DNA of 64,000 nt from an uncultured Mucilaginibacter sp. (GCA_903864275.1 CAIPFE010000010.1:62001-126000); one strand, 5' to 3'. Numbered from the stretch's first letter, positions 24,682 through 33,573 are shown. A program made the numbers and translations. The notes: a model not told the origin generated them from the letters alone.

Positions 24682-25026
24682 TTAGTTGCCAGTAGGTATA
24701 ACCGGCCTTACTTCAACATAGCCGCCAAGCAGCAGGATGGGGCAGCCATGGGCCATCTCAAAAGCATCATCAAGCGATGCGGCTTTTACATTAATAAAGC
24801 CGCCTAATATTTCCTTAACTTCTGCATAAGGCCCATCGGTAACTACGTTGCCTGGTTTTAAAATTTTACCTTCAGCGCCTAAGCGGCTGCCGCTTATAAA
24901 TTTTCCCTGCCCGGAAATACCGGCAAGCCAGGTATCCCATTTTTTTGCGAACTCCTGCATCACTTCAGGCGTCGGCCGGGCGTCGCCTGTGGGGGCGTTT
25001 CTAAAAAGCATTACAAATTCTTTCAT
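24682..25026 (-). CDS. YCII/DGPF-domain protein (second copy)
   Basis: This 114-residue paralogue of the preceding gene begins MKEFVMLFRNAPTGDARPTPEVMQEFAKKWDTWLAGI and contains GNVVTDGPYAEVKEILGGFINVKA and GCPILLLGGYVEVRPV. The two copies are similar throughout, which points to tandem duplication. It has its own ECF-like promoter at 25055-25084. It is probably controlled by the ECF42 sigma factor encoded about 500 bp downstream. Biochemical role unknown. Confidence 0.9.
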   Translation of the reverse strand: MKEFVMLFRNAPTGDARPTPEVMQEFAKKWDTWLAGISGQGKFISGSRLGAEGKILKPGNVVTDGPYAEVKEILGGFINVKAASLDDAFEMAHGCPILLLGGYVEVRPVIPTGN

Positions 25027-25054
25027 CTTTTTAATCTTTAATTATTTTTTAATG

Positions 25055-25084
25055 ATGACGATTGAACCTTCTAAAATAGGACAA
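25055..25084 (-). promoter_or_regulatory. ECF-type promoter of the second DGPF gene
   Basis: On the minus strand: TTGTCC then T then ATTTTA, 11 variable bases, CGTCAT, with 18 nt between TGTCC and CGTC. The distance to the ATG is the same as in the first copy, while the bases between the blocks have diverged. Confidence 0.75.
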
Positions 25085-25218
25085 ACCGGATATTTTATTA
25101 AAATATTCCCTATATTTTGCATTGATTTGAAGAATATTAGAAACAAGTATTTTTCAATATCAAACTTTCTATCTGTAAATAAATTTACACAAATTCATTT
25201 CCACTAATAAAACAAGGC

Positions 25219-26286
25219 ATGATCTCTGCACTTTTACTGATGGCGGCGACACAAGGTGTCTTATTGTCGTTGGCATTAATTGTAAAGAAGACTAAAAACA
25301 GGGCCTCAAATATCTATTTGAGCCTGATCCTGATAATGCTGTCGCTGCAATTGTTTTTTTCATGGGGAGGGCGGACAGGTTTTAACAATCAAAAGGATGT
25401 TTTTCCTTACTGGATATTTTTATCCGACTTAATTATTCCACCCTCCCTTTGGTTTTTCCTGAAGCATAATTCAGCCATCAATTTTAAGTTTAAATCCAAA
25501 CACTTATTACTTTATGTGCCTGCAGCTATTCAGGTCCTCATAGAGTTTTTTTACAGGAATGTATCCAATTCAACTTTTTATTCCTTAATAACAGCTATTG
25601 TCCAGTCAAAATTTTGGTATTTCTCTACCCAGCAATTGCCTTTATTCGCAACCATTGCTGTACTCATTATTTATTCGAAAAAAATCATCTCTTTAAGAAA
25701 GCAATTTAAAAACGGGTCTAACCCATCGGTTCATTTGCATTTAATAAAAATGCAAGTTATTTTCTTGCTTTTCTGCCTATTGGTTTTAATGTGGGCGGCC
25801 CTGGTATTATTTGATGTTCAGCTATTTCATTTAATTGAAATTGCTTGCAGCGCAACGCTTTTCATAGGAGGATATGTCGCTTATTTACGACCGGCTTTCT
25901 TCGAAGTCCCCAGGTTGTTCCAGGCAAAAAACCCCGGGAACAGCCCTTTTCAGAATTATGATGATGAACTGCAATTTTCGCGGTTGACAAAGCTATTCGA
26001 AGAGAAGGCCATGTTCAGCCGCGCAAAATTAACGCTTAAGGAGCTGGCCGATGAGCTTAAATTATCTCCTAAATATGTCTCGTACCTAATCAATACCTAT
26101 GCCGGTTCAAATTTTAATGATTTTGTAAACGCATACCGGGTGCAGGATGTATTGCGAAGAATTAATATCGAAAAAAATAAGACGTTGCTTGGCATCGCAA
26201 TGGAATCAGGGTTTAATTCAAAATCAACTTTTAACCAGGCATTTAAACAGCATACCGGAAAATCGCCATCTGAATTTCTTGTATAG
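25219..26286 (+). CDS. AraC-family regulator with N-terminal membrane domain
   Basis: This 355-residue protein has about seven hydrophobic helices in residues 1-230, separated by short loops. A linker and a C-terminal AraC double HTH follow (about 250-355: LTLKELADELKLSPKYVSYLINTYAGSNFNDFVNAYRV and TLLGIAMESGFNSKSTFNQAFKQHTGKSPSEF). Such membrane-bound AraC proteins are common in Bacteroidota and presumably sense a signal at the membrane. It is divergent from the DGPF genes. A DUF4932 protease gene follows 97 nt downstream. Confidence 0.9.
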   Translation: MISALLLMAATQGVLLSLALIVKKTKNRASNIYLSLILIMLSLQLFFSWGGRTGFNNQKDVFPYWIFLSDLIIPPSLWFFLKHNSAINFKFKSKHLLLYVPAAIQVLIEFFYRNVSNSTFYSLITAIVQSKFWYFSTQQLPLFATIAVLIIYSKKIISLRKQFKNGSNPSVHLHLIKMQVIFLLFCLLVLMWAALVLFDVQLFHLIEIACSATLFIGGYVAYLRPAFFEVPRLFQAKNPGNSPFQNYDDELQFSRLTKLFEEKAMFSRAKLTLKELADELKLSPKYVSYLINTYAGSNFNDFVNAYRVQDVLRRINIEKNKTLLGIAMESGFNSKSTFNQAFKQHTGKSPSEFLV

Positions 26287-26383
26287 GGCAACAAATATGT
26301 CCGGAGACCTGATTCCGGACGTCCAAAAATACAATGCAGGGCGACATCGCCCTTTTACCTGTGTTTCTTTGTCTAAAAAACAT

Positions 26384-27568
26384 ATGAAACCTCTTTTATT
26401 AGCTGCGCTGGCTGTTATCGGTTTTGCAACCGCCTCATTGGCTCAAAATAAAAATGCCCATGATCTTCAAAAAAATATAATCGTTGAAATTGAACCCAAT
26501 GTCGAATTATTAGGCTTCGTCTATTTTTTGGGGTATGGCGGCGAAGAGATGGAACTTCGTGACCAGACATTTGAAATAAACGGCAAAAAAACCAATGGAA
26601 AAGAGTGGTATGCCTTTGGCTGGCAATTATACAATCAGTATAAGCATTTCGCAAAGAGCAAAAACCTTGCAATAGCCACCGGCGTTGCCAATAAAATATG
26701 GCTTGATTACCTGATCAACCTGCTTATCCAGCTCGATAATGTTCCGAATGCAAAATTAACCGACGACATTCCCGCGAAATATTACACCAGGTTTTCCGAC
26801 GATGGAAATGAACAGGAAGCCAGGGCCAATGCAACCAAATTTATTGAGGCATTAAACAACTTGTATAAAGAAGTAAAATTTGATGAATATCTCTCAAAAA
26901 ATAAACCGTATTATGATATTGTTATTGAACAAGTCAAGTCCGGTTTACCCGGAAGTAATTTCGTACCGGCGATGGAATCGTTTTATAAACGCGGGTTCGG
27001 AAGCTATCATTTAATCCCCAGCCTGACAATACCAACTTCGATGGGATTTGGTGTTAGCTATACAAAGAATAATGAAGTGGTGGTGAATAATGTTTTCGGG
27101 CCCTTGTGGGTCCAGCATTTGGAAAACAGCGTCAACCCGGATCTTGGCTTTGGCGACAAAAAAAGGATCAGGGAACTAAGCACGCATGAGTTTGGACATT
27201 CGTTTGTTAACCCCGTAATTGACAGCGTTCCGCAAAGCCTTATTGACGAAACCAGGCCGCTTTTTGATACCATTAAGGAAGCTATGTCGGGCCAGGCTTA
27301 TTCTGACTGGAAAATTTGTTTGTATGAGCATTTCGTCAGGGCCGGAGAAATAATTATCGCCAGGAACCTAGGATACCGGGAAGAAGCGGAAAATTTATTG
27401 AACCAGTACGTGGTAACAAGAAAGTTTATTTATCTGCCGATAATTATTAAAGTTTTGGAGGATTACAACAAAACCCCCGGCGGCTCATATAAAGATTATG
27501 TGATTAAAGCAATTACTGAAATGAAGGAAAACTATACAGGAAAGGTGACAAATCCAAAACAAAAGTAG
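26384..27568 (+). CDS. DUF4932-type exported metalloprotease-like protein
   Basis: With the ATG at 26384 the protein is 394 residues and opens with a signal peptide (MKPLLLAALAVIGFATASLAQ). The frame extends 79 codons further upstream, but that part overlaps the AraC gene. The mature part contains IRELSTHEFGHSFVNPV, an HEFGH zinc motif of the HExxH type, and further down ICLYEHFVRAGEIIIARN. This matches the DUF4932 pattern, a putative peptidase of the envelope or periplasm. Substrate unknown. It is convergent with rlmI, 31 nt away. Confidence 0.8.
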   Translation: MKPLLLAALAVIGFATASLAQNKNAHDLQKNIIVEIEPNVELLGFVYFLGYGGEEMELRDQTFEINGKKTNGKEWYAFGWQLYNQYKHFAKSKNLAIATGVANKIWLDYLINLLIQLDNVPNAKLTDDIPAKYYTRFSDDGNEQEARANATKFIEALNNLYKEVKFDEYLSKNKPYYDIVIEQVKSGLPGSNFVPAMESFYKRGFGSYHLIPSLTIPTSMGFGVSYTKNNEVVVNNVFGPLWVQHLENSVNPDLGFGDKKRIRELSTHEFGHSFVNPVIDSVPQSLIDETRPLFDTIKEAMSGQAYSDWKICLYEHFVRAGEIIIARNLGYREEAENLLNQYVVTRKFIYLPIIIKVLEDYNKTPGGSYKDYVIKAITEMKENYTGKVTNPKQK

Positions 27569-27599
27569 TTGCTCCTTTCGCCTTTTACCTTTCACCTCC

Positions 27600-28787
27600 T
27601 TAAAACACCCTGCAAAGCAACCCCTTCAAATATTCCCCTTCCGGGAACGAAGCCCTTACCGGGTGGTCTTCCGGCTGGCAAAACTGGTGGATAAATTGTA
27701 CCTGCTTGCCTGCATCAAGCGCGGCCCAGGCAATTACCTGTTTAAAGGTTTCCATGTTCATAGCGCCTGAGCACGAAAACGTCGCCAGTAAGCCGCCGTT
27801 GTTAAGCAACAACATGCCGAGCCTGTTTAAATCTTTATAAGCCCGTGATGCCTTATCAAGCGCCGAACGTGATGGCGCGTATTTTGGCGGATCGAGGATA
27901 ACAATGTCGAACATTTCCCCGTCGTCCCTGAATTTTCGCAGCTGTTTATTTACATCCGACGGAATGGTTGTTACTTTAGCCGGATCAATTTTATTAAGGA
28001 TAATATTTTCCTTTAAAGTATCGATAGCCAAAACCGAACTGTCCACGGCCGTAACCGATGTCGCGCCGTTTTTAAGGCAGTTTAGGGTAAACCCGCCGGT
28101 ATATGAAAAACAATCGAGCACTTTTTTGCCTTTGGCGTATGCAGCGGTTATCTTGCGGTTATCCCGCTGGTCGCAGTAAAAACCTGATTTTTGCCCTTCG
28201 GCGATATTGATATTATAGATCACGCCGTTTTCTTTAACCTCAACCCTCGTTGGCGGATGGTTGCCGGCCAACACGATATTTTCAGTTTCAAGCCCTTCGT
28301 GATCACGTGATGAGGCATCACTTTTATCAAAAATGCTTTCTGGTTTTAATAAACGCTGCAATTCATCAATAATAACCGGCATCATTTTTTCCATGCCCGA
28401 GGTGAGCACCTGTACTGACAGGTGATCTGCGTATTTGTCAACGATCAGTCCAGGCAGGTAATCCGATTCACTGAAAATTAAACGGCAGGTATTGGTTGTA
28501 CCATCAGCTAATAAATTACTGCGACTTGCTACTGCCACTGCCACTTTTTCCCTAAACCAACTCTCATTAACCTCAACCGTCTCGTCCCATTCCAGCAGGC
28601 GTAAAGCCACCCGCGATTGATCATTATAAAAGCCGTAGGCCATAAAAGCGCCTTTCGCATCCAATAAACGCACTACGTCGCCGTTTTCGGCGTTGCCCTT
28701 TACCCGTTCAATAGCCCCTGAAAACACCCAGGGATGGCGGTGCAGAACTGCCTTTTCTTTGCCTTTCTTTAATATAACATCGATCAT
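27600..28787 (-). CDS. rlmI: 23S rRNA (cytosine-C5) methyltransferase, RlmI family
   Basis: This 395-residue SAM-dependent methyltransferase has an N-terminal PUA domain (KGKEKAVLHRHPWVFSGAIERVKG), the central EGQKSGFYCDQRDNR block, the SAM site VLDCFSYTGGFTLNCLKNGA, the DPPKYAPSR motif and the catalytic-Cys motif ATFSCSGAM. RlmI methylates C1962 of E. coli 23S rRNA. Starting at GTG 28811 would include the promoter box, so ATG 28787 (MIDVILKKGKEK) is used. It is read in the same direction as dinB, 71 nt downstream of it. Confidence 0.9.
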   Translation of the reverse strand: MIDVILKKGKEKAVLHRHPWVFSGAIERVKGNAENGDVVRLLDAKGAFMAYGFYNDQSRVALRLLEWDETVEVNESWFREKVAVAVASRSNLLADGTTNTCRLIFSESDYLPGLIVDKYADHLSVQVLTSGMEKMMPVIIDELQRLLKPESIFDKSDASSRDHEGLETENIVLAGNHPPTRVEVKENGVIYNINIAEGQKSGFYCDQRDNRKITAAYAKGKKVLDCFSYTGGFTLNCLKNGATSVTAVDSSVLAIDTLKENIILNKIDPAKVTTIPSDVNKQLRKFRDDGEMFDIVILDPPKYAPSRSALDKASRAYKDLNRLGMLLLNNGGLLATFSCSGAMNMETFKQVIAWAALDAGKQVQFIHQFCQPEDHPVRASFPEGEYLKGLLCRVF

Positions 28788-28793
28788 AAGGGG

Positions 28794-28801
28794 CAAAGGT
28801 A
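28794..28801 (-). promoter_or_regulatory. TAccTTTG (-7) box of rlmI
   Basis: Exact TAnnTTTG match 6 nt before the ATG at 28787. A near-leaderless mRNA is predicted. Confidence 0.6.
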
Positions 28802-28858
28802 ATAATACCACACATCATTTATCCCCCTAAACGTCGTTCCTCGCCGTGACGGTGACTA

Positions 28859-29980
28859 TCAGGCGTTCAGAAACGGAAACAACGTCAACTGGTCCGTCGG
28901 CCTCTCCTCCTTCTGCTTAACAGCCACTTCCCCAAAATTGGAAAGCGATATGCCCAGCAACCTAATCTTTTTATCTTCAGGATTTGTAGCCGCCAGCAAA
29001 TTTTTTGCTGTTGAACAGATGGTTTCCAAATCATTCAAACCAACCGGGAAAGACTGGTTACGCGTGATCTGTTTAAAATCACTGTACTTTATTTTCAGGG
29101 TGATGGTCCGGCCTTTTAGCTCGTAATGCTGTAAACGATTGCAAACGGTTTTGGCTATTTTGTCGAGCTCGGCCTCCATTTCTTCTATGGTGGTCAAGTC
29201 ATAGGGAAAGGTATCTTCGGCTGCCAGCGATTTTGTTTCACGATGGGGCTGCACTTCGCGGTTGTCGATGCCCCTTACGATCTCGAAATAAAAACGGCCG
29301 ACTTTGCCAAAGTGTTTTGTTAATTCGTCCTCGGTCAAATTTTTAAGGTCAGCGCCAGTATGCAGGCCCATATTTTTCATCTTTTGTGCGGTTACTTTAC
29401 CCACGCCAAAAAACTTTTCGACAGGCAGCTTTTCCATAAAAGCCTCAATGGCTGATGGGCCGATAAATGTTAAGCCATCGGGTTTGTTGATGTCCGAAGC
29501 CGTTTTGGCCACAAATTTATTGATAGATACACCTGCGGATGCCGTTAATTGCAATTCGTCTTTTATGGCTTGTTTTATTTGCTTCGCTATCTCAATGGCT
29601 GAGCCGATATTTAATTTATCGGTAGTAACATCCAGGTAAGCTTCGTCCAGCGAAAGCGGCTCAATAAGATCTGTGTAGCGGCTGAATATTTCGCGGATCT
29701 TTTGCGATGCTTCTTTATAGGCAGCGAACCGGGGCCGTACGAATGTTGCATGAGGGCAAAGCTGCAGCGCCTGCTTCGATGGCATGGCCGACCGTATGCC
29801 AAACTTGCGGGCCTCATAGCTTGCGGTTGCTACAACCCCGCCGCGCCCCTCAGGCAAACCACCTACCACCAAAGGAATGCCCCGGTATTCCGGGTTATCG
29901 CGCTGTTCCACCGAAGCATAAAAGGCATCCATATCAATATGGATGATCTTACGATAGTTTTGAAGCGCGGCTTTTTCCAT
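28859..29980 (-). CDS. dinB: DNA polymerase IV (Y-family)
   Basis: This 373-residue error-prone translesion polymerase has KIIHIDMDAFYASVEQRDNP with the first catalytic acidic residues, VATASYEARKFGIRSAMPSKQA, and the second acidic pair in IEPLSLDEAYLDVT. Next come the HhH-like VGKVTAQKMKNMGLHTGADL and a little-finger domain. It ends QLTLFPFLNA, and this QLxLF-type tail fits a beta-clamp binding motif. TTG 29986 is in frame upstream, but ATG 29980 is preferred. A TAtgTTTG box lies upstream. No LexA-like operator was recognised. Confidence 0.95.
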   Translation of the reverse strand: MEKAALQNYRKIIHIDMDAFYASVEQRDNPEYRGIPLVVGGLPEGRGGVVATASYEARKFGIRSAMPSKQALQLCPHATFVRPRFAAYKEASQKIREIFSRYTDLIEPLSLDEAYLDVTTDKLNIGSAIEIAKQIKQAIKDELQLTASAGVSINKFVAKTASDINKPDGLTFIGPSAIEAFMEKLPVEKFFGVGKVTAQKMKNMGLHTGADLKNLTEDELTKHFGKVGRFYFEIVRGIDNREVQPHRETKSLAAEDTFPYDLTTIEEMEAELDKIAKTVCNRLQHYELKGRTITLKIKYSDFKQITRNQSFPVGLNDLETICSTAKNLLAATNPEDKKIRLLGISLSNFGEVAVKQKEERPTDQLTLFPFLNA

Positions 29981-30001
29981 TAGCAATCAGTACAAGCTAT
30001 G

Positions 30002-30009
30002 CAAACATA
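30002..30009 (-). promoter_or_regulatory. TAtgTTTG (-7) box of dinB
   Basis: Exact TAnnTTTG match 21 nt upstream of the dinB ATG. Confidence 0.55.
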
Positions 30010-30027
30010 ATCGCAGCGCCTATAATT

Positions 30028-30060
30028 AAATCCGAAATTGAAAATCCGACATCCGAAATA
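30028..30060. repeat. TCCGAAA-word repeat, single arm
   Basis: Reads AAATCCGAAATTGAAAATCC then GACATCCGAAATA. It is the same word set as at 10950-10973, without an obvious opposite arm nearby. Confidence 0.55.
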
Positions 30061-30084
30061 GAGCACTGGGAACAGCGGGCGGCA

Positions 30085-30609
30085 TTATTGCGTTAAGTCG
30101 TAACTTATCACCACCGGCGGCAATAATGTAGATTCGCCCAGCGGCACCTGGTCAGAAGCCATAATAGGGCTGTGGGCCAGGTAATTACTATAAAGTTTCT
30201 TTTGCACTTTCAGCGTGCTTGTTTTCTGCAGTTTGGGATTACCTGGTTTTGGAGGGACAAAACTGAAAACAAACTGGATTATAAAATCATGTGTCTTTTC
30301 GCGTTTTGGCAGAATCCATTGATGGTTCGATTTTTTCAGGGCGTCAACGATCGGCGCCGCAAAAATGGCATCATCGGCATAATAGACTATGATCTTTGAT
30401 ATGTTGCCTTTTTCATCAGAAGTAAATTTAAAAACAGCAATGCCGACAGCTCTTTTTTGAACGATTTCGGGCGAAACCTCCAGGCTGTCCTTAAAAAATT
30501 GGGCCATTGCGTCTTTACCATCCTTGAACGGGAACGCCAGTTCTTCCTGCGCCATGCAGTAAACGGACTGGCATATAATTATTATAGATAAAAAAAGGAT
30601 CTTTTTCAT
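30085..30609 (-). CDS. Exported TonB-C-like protein of unknown function
   Basis: This 174-residue protein has a signal peptide (MKKILFLSIIIICQSVYCMAQ). The region KRAVGIAVFKFTSDEKGNISKIIVYYADDAIFAAPIVDALKKS resembles the beta-alpha-beta core of TonB C-terminal domains, but the YP-type entry motif is missing and the tail is unlike TonB. No membrane anchor remains after cleavage, so a periplasmic location is likely. It may be a solitary TonB_C-like fold, as is common in Bacteroidota. No operon partner is evident; dinB follows 104 nt downstream on the same strand. Confidence 0.6.
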   Translation of the reverse strand: MKKILFLSIIIICQSVYCMAQEELAFPFKDGKDAMAQFFKDSLEVSPEIVQKRAVGIAVFKFTSDEKGNISKIIVYYADDAIFAAPIVDALKKSNHQWILPKREKTHDFIIQFVFSFVPPKPGNPKLQKTSTLKVQKKLYSNYLAHSPIMASDQVPLGESTLLPPVVISYDLTQ

Positions 30610-30691
30610 GACACAATCGATTTATAAATGGCTGATTGAGTATTTGATTTTTCAAACTTAATCAACTTAATACAACATAATCAACAAAAAA

Positions 30692-31861
30692 CTAATCTTT
30701 CGGCTCTCTTTTGCTCCCGGTGTATAGCTCATATTCAAACAGGCGGCAGTCAAGCTTGCCATTGTAAAATTCTATTTTTCTTGCGGCGTGCAAGCCTATT
30801 TTTTTTGCAAGGTCGGGGTTGCCTGTAAAAACATAACCCCGGTAACCTAAACAATCTTTTTTCATAAAATCGCCGATGCGTCTATAAGTTGCCTCTAATT
30901 TAGTATGCACACCCATGCGCTCGCCATATTCAGGGTTAAACATTATAACCCCCGGTTCTTCCGGTACAGGTGTGTCTGCAAAGTCACAAACGCTAAAATC
31001 AATCAAATGGTCTACGCCGGCGGTTTTGGCATTCTTTTGGGCGATGTCGACCGCGTCGGGCGAGATGTCTGTGGCAATTATTTTAAACCCTGTTTCTTTT
31101 TTTGCTTTATCCTTTAATTTCCTTCTTTCCGTAAAAAAAACCGTTTCATCATAGCCCATAATATGCATAAAGCCATAATTCATCCTAAATAGTCCGGGGC
31201 ACTTATCGGTCGCCAGCAAGGCCGCCTCGATGGCAAGCGTACCGGAGCCGCACATGGGGTTGATAAAAGTGCTTTTCTTATCCCAGCGGGTAGCCATAAT
31301 AGTCGAGGCCGCCAGCGCCTCGAGCATAGGGGCTTTGCCCGGTATCTTACGGTAACTGTGCTTCGCCAGCGTTTCGCCCGAAGTATCTAAAAAAATATCG
31401 GCTTCACTGTCCTGCCAGTATAAATGAACCAGGGTCTTATTTGCTTCCGCGCCTGAGTTAGGGCGAATGCCTTTTATGGATTTTATCCTGTCGGCAATAG
31501 CGTCCTTAACTTTAACATTGGCATATAGCGGCGTAAGGATATGCTCATTGTTAACATTTGAGGATACCGAAAAATAACCGGCAAAATCAATGAGCTTTTC
31601 CCATTCTATTTTAACCAGTTCATCATAAAGCTGCTGCGGGTCATCGGCAGTAAAGCTCTTTATTAAATACAGCACCTGGCTTGCGCAGCGCAAATTAAGG
31701 TTTAAGGCAATGGTATCTGTAACAGTACCTAAAAGCTCAACGCCGGTTTGAAAAACACGGGTTGGTTTAAAACCTAAGTCCTCAACCTCCTGTTGCAGGT
31801 AGGTCGACAGCCTTTTATTACAGGTGATGATGATTTTATTTTCAGTGTGGAAAACTTGCAT
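30692..31861 (-). CDS. THUMP-domain rRNA/RNA methyltransferase (RlmL N-half type)
   Basis: This 389-residue protein has an N-terminal ferredoxin-like plus THUMP part (residues 1-160, CNKRLSTYLQQEVEDLGFKPTRVFQTGVEL). A Rossmann methyltransferase follows with FINPMCGSGTLAIEAALLAT, IIATDISPDAVDIAQKNAK and the catalytic loop MFNPEYGERMG. That loop is normally NPPYGER, so the second Pro is Glu here. E. coli RlmL makes m2G2445 in 23S rRNA; this protein corresponds to its N-terminal half only. It is divergent from the DUF3127 gene. Confidence 0.88.
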   Translation of the reverse strand: MQVFHTENKIIITCNKRLSTYLQQEVEDLGFKPTRVFQTGVELLGTVTDTIALNLNLRCASQVLYLIKSFTADDPQQLYDELVKIEWEKLIDFAGYFSVSSNVNNEHILTPLYANVKVKDAIADRIKSIKGIRPNSGAEANKTLVHLYWQDSEADIFLDTSGETLAKHSYRKIPGKAPMLEALAASTIMATRWDKKSTFINPMCGSGTLAIEAALLATDKCPGLFRMNYGFMHIMGYDETVFFTERRKLKDKAKKETGFKIIATDISPDAVDIAQKNAKTAGVDHLIDFSVCDFADTPVPEEPGVIMFNPEYGERMGVHTKLEATYRRIGDFMKKDCLGYRGYVFTGNPDLAKKIGLHAARKIEFYNGKLDCRLFEYELYTGSKREPKD

Positions 31862-31942
31862 GATATTTTGCGAATTTATGAATTAAATACACCTGATTTC
31901 ATTTCTTATCTATTAACTTTACACTTTTAATTTTTTGAAACT

Positions 31943-32305
31943 ATGGAAATTAAGGGTAAGGTACATGAAGTGTCTCCAACCGTACAGGTTACGGAATCAC
32001 TGAAAAAAAGGGAATTGATACTTGAATATATCGAGAATCCGCAATATCCCGAATATTTAAAGTTCGAGGCTATACAGGACCGTTGTGGTTTGTTGGATAA
32101 TATTAAAGTTGGCAGCGATGTTGAGGTATTCTTCAATTTAAGAGGAAGACCATGGACCGATAAAACCGGCAAAAAGAGTTATTTCAACTCACTGGTTTTG
32201 TGGAAAATAAACGTATTAACACCTGCCGGCGCAAGCACCACGCCGGAATATGCCCCCCCTGCCGACATTAGCTCAACGCCTGATGAGGATGATCTTCCTT
32301 TTTAA
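31943..32305 (+). CDS. DUF3127 protein with SSB-like acidic C-terminal tail
   Basis: This 120-residue protein matches the DUF3127 family, which has an OB-fold-like core (MEIKGKVHEVSPTVQVTESLKKRELILEY, VEVFFNLRGRPWTDKTGKKSYFNSLVLWKINVL). A Pro/Ala-rich linker leads to the acidic hydrophobic end DEDDLPF. That end closely resembles the SSB C-terminal peptide (DDDIPF), which recruits RecQ, exonuclease I, PriA and other partners. A role in single-stranded DNA transactions is therefore plausible but unproven. It is followed by a strong terminator. Confidence 0.88.
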   Translation: MEIKGKVHEVSPTVQVTESLKKRELILEYIENPQYPEYLKFEAIQDRCGLLDNIKVGSDVEVFFNLRGRPWTDKTGKKSYFNSLVLWKINVLTPAGASTTPEYAPPADISSTPDEDDLPF

Positions 32306-32441
32306 GTTGCAGTAGCAGTTTTCAAGTGGCAGTTCGCACAGGACAATAACAAAACAGCCTTTAACTATTTAAAAGGCTGTTTTTATTATGTCATAAAAGA
32401 CTGCTGCTTGCTACTCATTATTGCTACTCCCCACTGCCGCT
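32306..32441. repeat. GCAGTAGCAGT-word inverted repeat around a terminator
   Basis: The left arm (GCAGTAGCAG, GTGGCAGT) is at 32309-32335. The right arm with complementary words (ACTGCTGC, TTGCTACT, CACTGCC) is at 32399-32438. The terminator at 32351 lies between them. The pair separates two convergent genes. Confidence 0.5.
32351..32386 (+). terminator. Terminator after the DUF3127 gene
   Basis: AACAGCCTTT, loop, AAAGGCTGTT and TTTA. A-rich on the other side, so it may also serve the convergent T9SS gene. Confidence 0.88.
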
Positions 32442-32446
32442 AAATC

Positions 32447-33292
32447 CTATTGCTCTTTCACAATTCTTTTGATCGCGATATTATTGCCCTGTTTTATTTG
32501 CAGGTAATAGATGCCGTTCAGGCCCATTGCAAAGCTCTTAATAAACTTGCCATCGGTTGATTTGTCGTTCCATAGCACTTTGCCTTCGCTGTCAATCAGC
32601 TTTATATCAGCCAAACCTTTCTCAGGCAAATTAAACATTAACAAAGTTTTTCCCGTTGAAAATTCAGGTACCAGGTTCAGATCGCTGATCTCAAATTTAC
32701 CGCCTTCAACATGGGGCATTTTCTTCAGGTCCTCGTTTGAAATTTCAGTCACGCGAAATCTTAAGCGTGTGCTTATGCCTTCATTGTCGGTACTTACATA
32801 ATCGAAACTTTGGCTTACCCTCCGTTCAAATGGCCTCATCCCGGCGCCCGGGCCCCCGTCAAAATTCCTTTCACCCAATCCGGGCCGGTTAGTAAATGTC
32901 CTGCGCCGGCCGGGTTTAACCTCAACAATATTGCCCAGGCTGTCCCTAACTACTACATGTTCAGTTATCATCGGCTGGTGTACGCCGTTTTCCATTCTCC
33001 TTCTAAACTCTAAACGTTCGACTTTTCCATCTGTAGAGTCTTTCCGTTTAAAAGAATAAACAGCCGTGCCATTATCGTTGTTTAAATGTTTAATGTCCCT
33101 TAACGCGTTTTGCCTGTCTGTCGCCGAAAGCTCTTTGATATTTTTACCATTAACGGTAGTGTCGCCGTTCATGATCTTGATTTCTACATCCTTTTGGTTT
33201 TGCGCTAGCAACACAGGTGGCAAGCCAAGTATTACCATTAAACTAAGTGAGAAAATGAATTCGAAGCCGGGTTTTAAAAAAGAATTTTTCAT
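32447..33292 (-). CDS. Secreted protein with T9SS type A sorting domain
   Basis: This 281-residue protein has a signal peptide (to about residue 31, ending PPVLLAQ). The middle part is rich in Lys, Arg, Asp and Gly and shows no known domain. The C-terminal beta domain (about 210-281: LMFNLPEKGLADIKLIDSEGKVLW, GLNGIYYLQIKQGNNIAIKRIVKEQ) matches the type A signal for the type IX secretion system. It should be exported through the outer membrane and either attached or released. The function of the passenger is unknown. Confidence 0.8.
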   Translation of the reverse strand: MKNSFLKPGFEFIFSLSLMVILGLPPVLLAQNQKDVEIKIMNGDTTVNGKNIKELSATDRQNALRDIKHLNNDNGTAVYSFKRKDSTDGKVERLEFRRRMENGVHQPMITEHVVVRDSLGNIVEVKPGRRRTFTNRPGLGERNFDGGPGAGMRPFERRVSQSFDYVSTDNEGISTRLRFRVTEISNEDLKKMPHVEGGKFEISDLNLVPEFSTGKTLLMFNLPEKGLADIKLIDSEGKVLWNDKSTDGKFIKSFAMGLNGIYYLQIKQGNNIAIKRIVKEQ

Positions 33293-33573
33293 TGGGGTAT
33301 TGGATTTTTTTGTATATTAATTATTTTTAATAGCATTCAAAGCGGTTTTCGACAGTTCAGTTGTATAATGCTATCCTGACCTTTTCGCTTATTTACTATT
33401 TTGTGTTAACTATATTTACAATAGTTTAATAAGGGAAATACAATTTAATCGGTTTTAGTTTTAATTAAACTTCTATATAAATCTTTTATTATCGCTTCCG
33501 GAATATTAAAGTTTATAAATACGTACTGCAGACGTCAAATTTAACAAACTCCTATAATTCAAGTTATTAATTC

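Noticed and set aside
24649..24682. Short ACAAC-GTG-GTTGT stem with T9 tract on the plus strand between the DGPF genes
   Set aside because: No plus-strand transcript is expected there, and the stem overlaps the ECF-type promoter; probably fortuitous.
26147..26383. Upstream extension of the DUF4932 protein overlapping the AraC gene
   Set aside because: The extension is read from another frame of the AraC gene, and a signal peptide begins at the internal ATG 26384.
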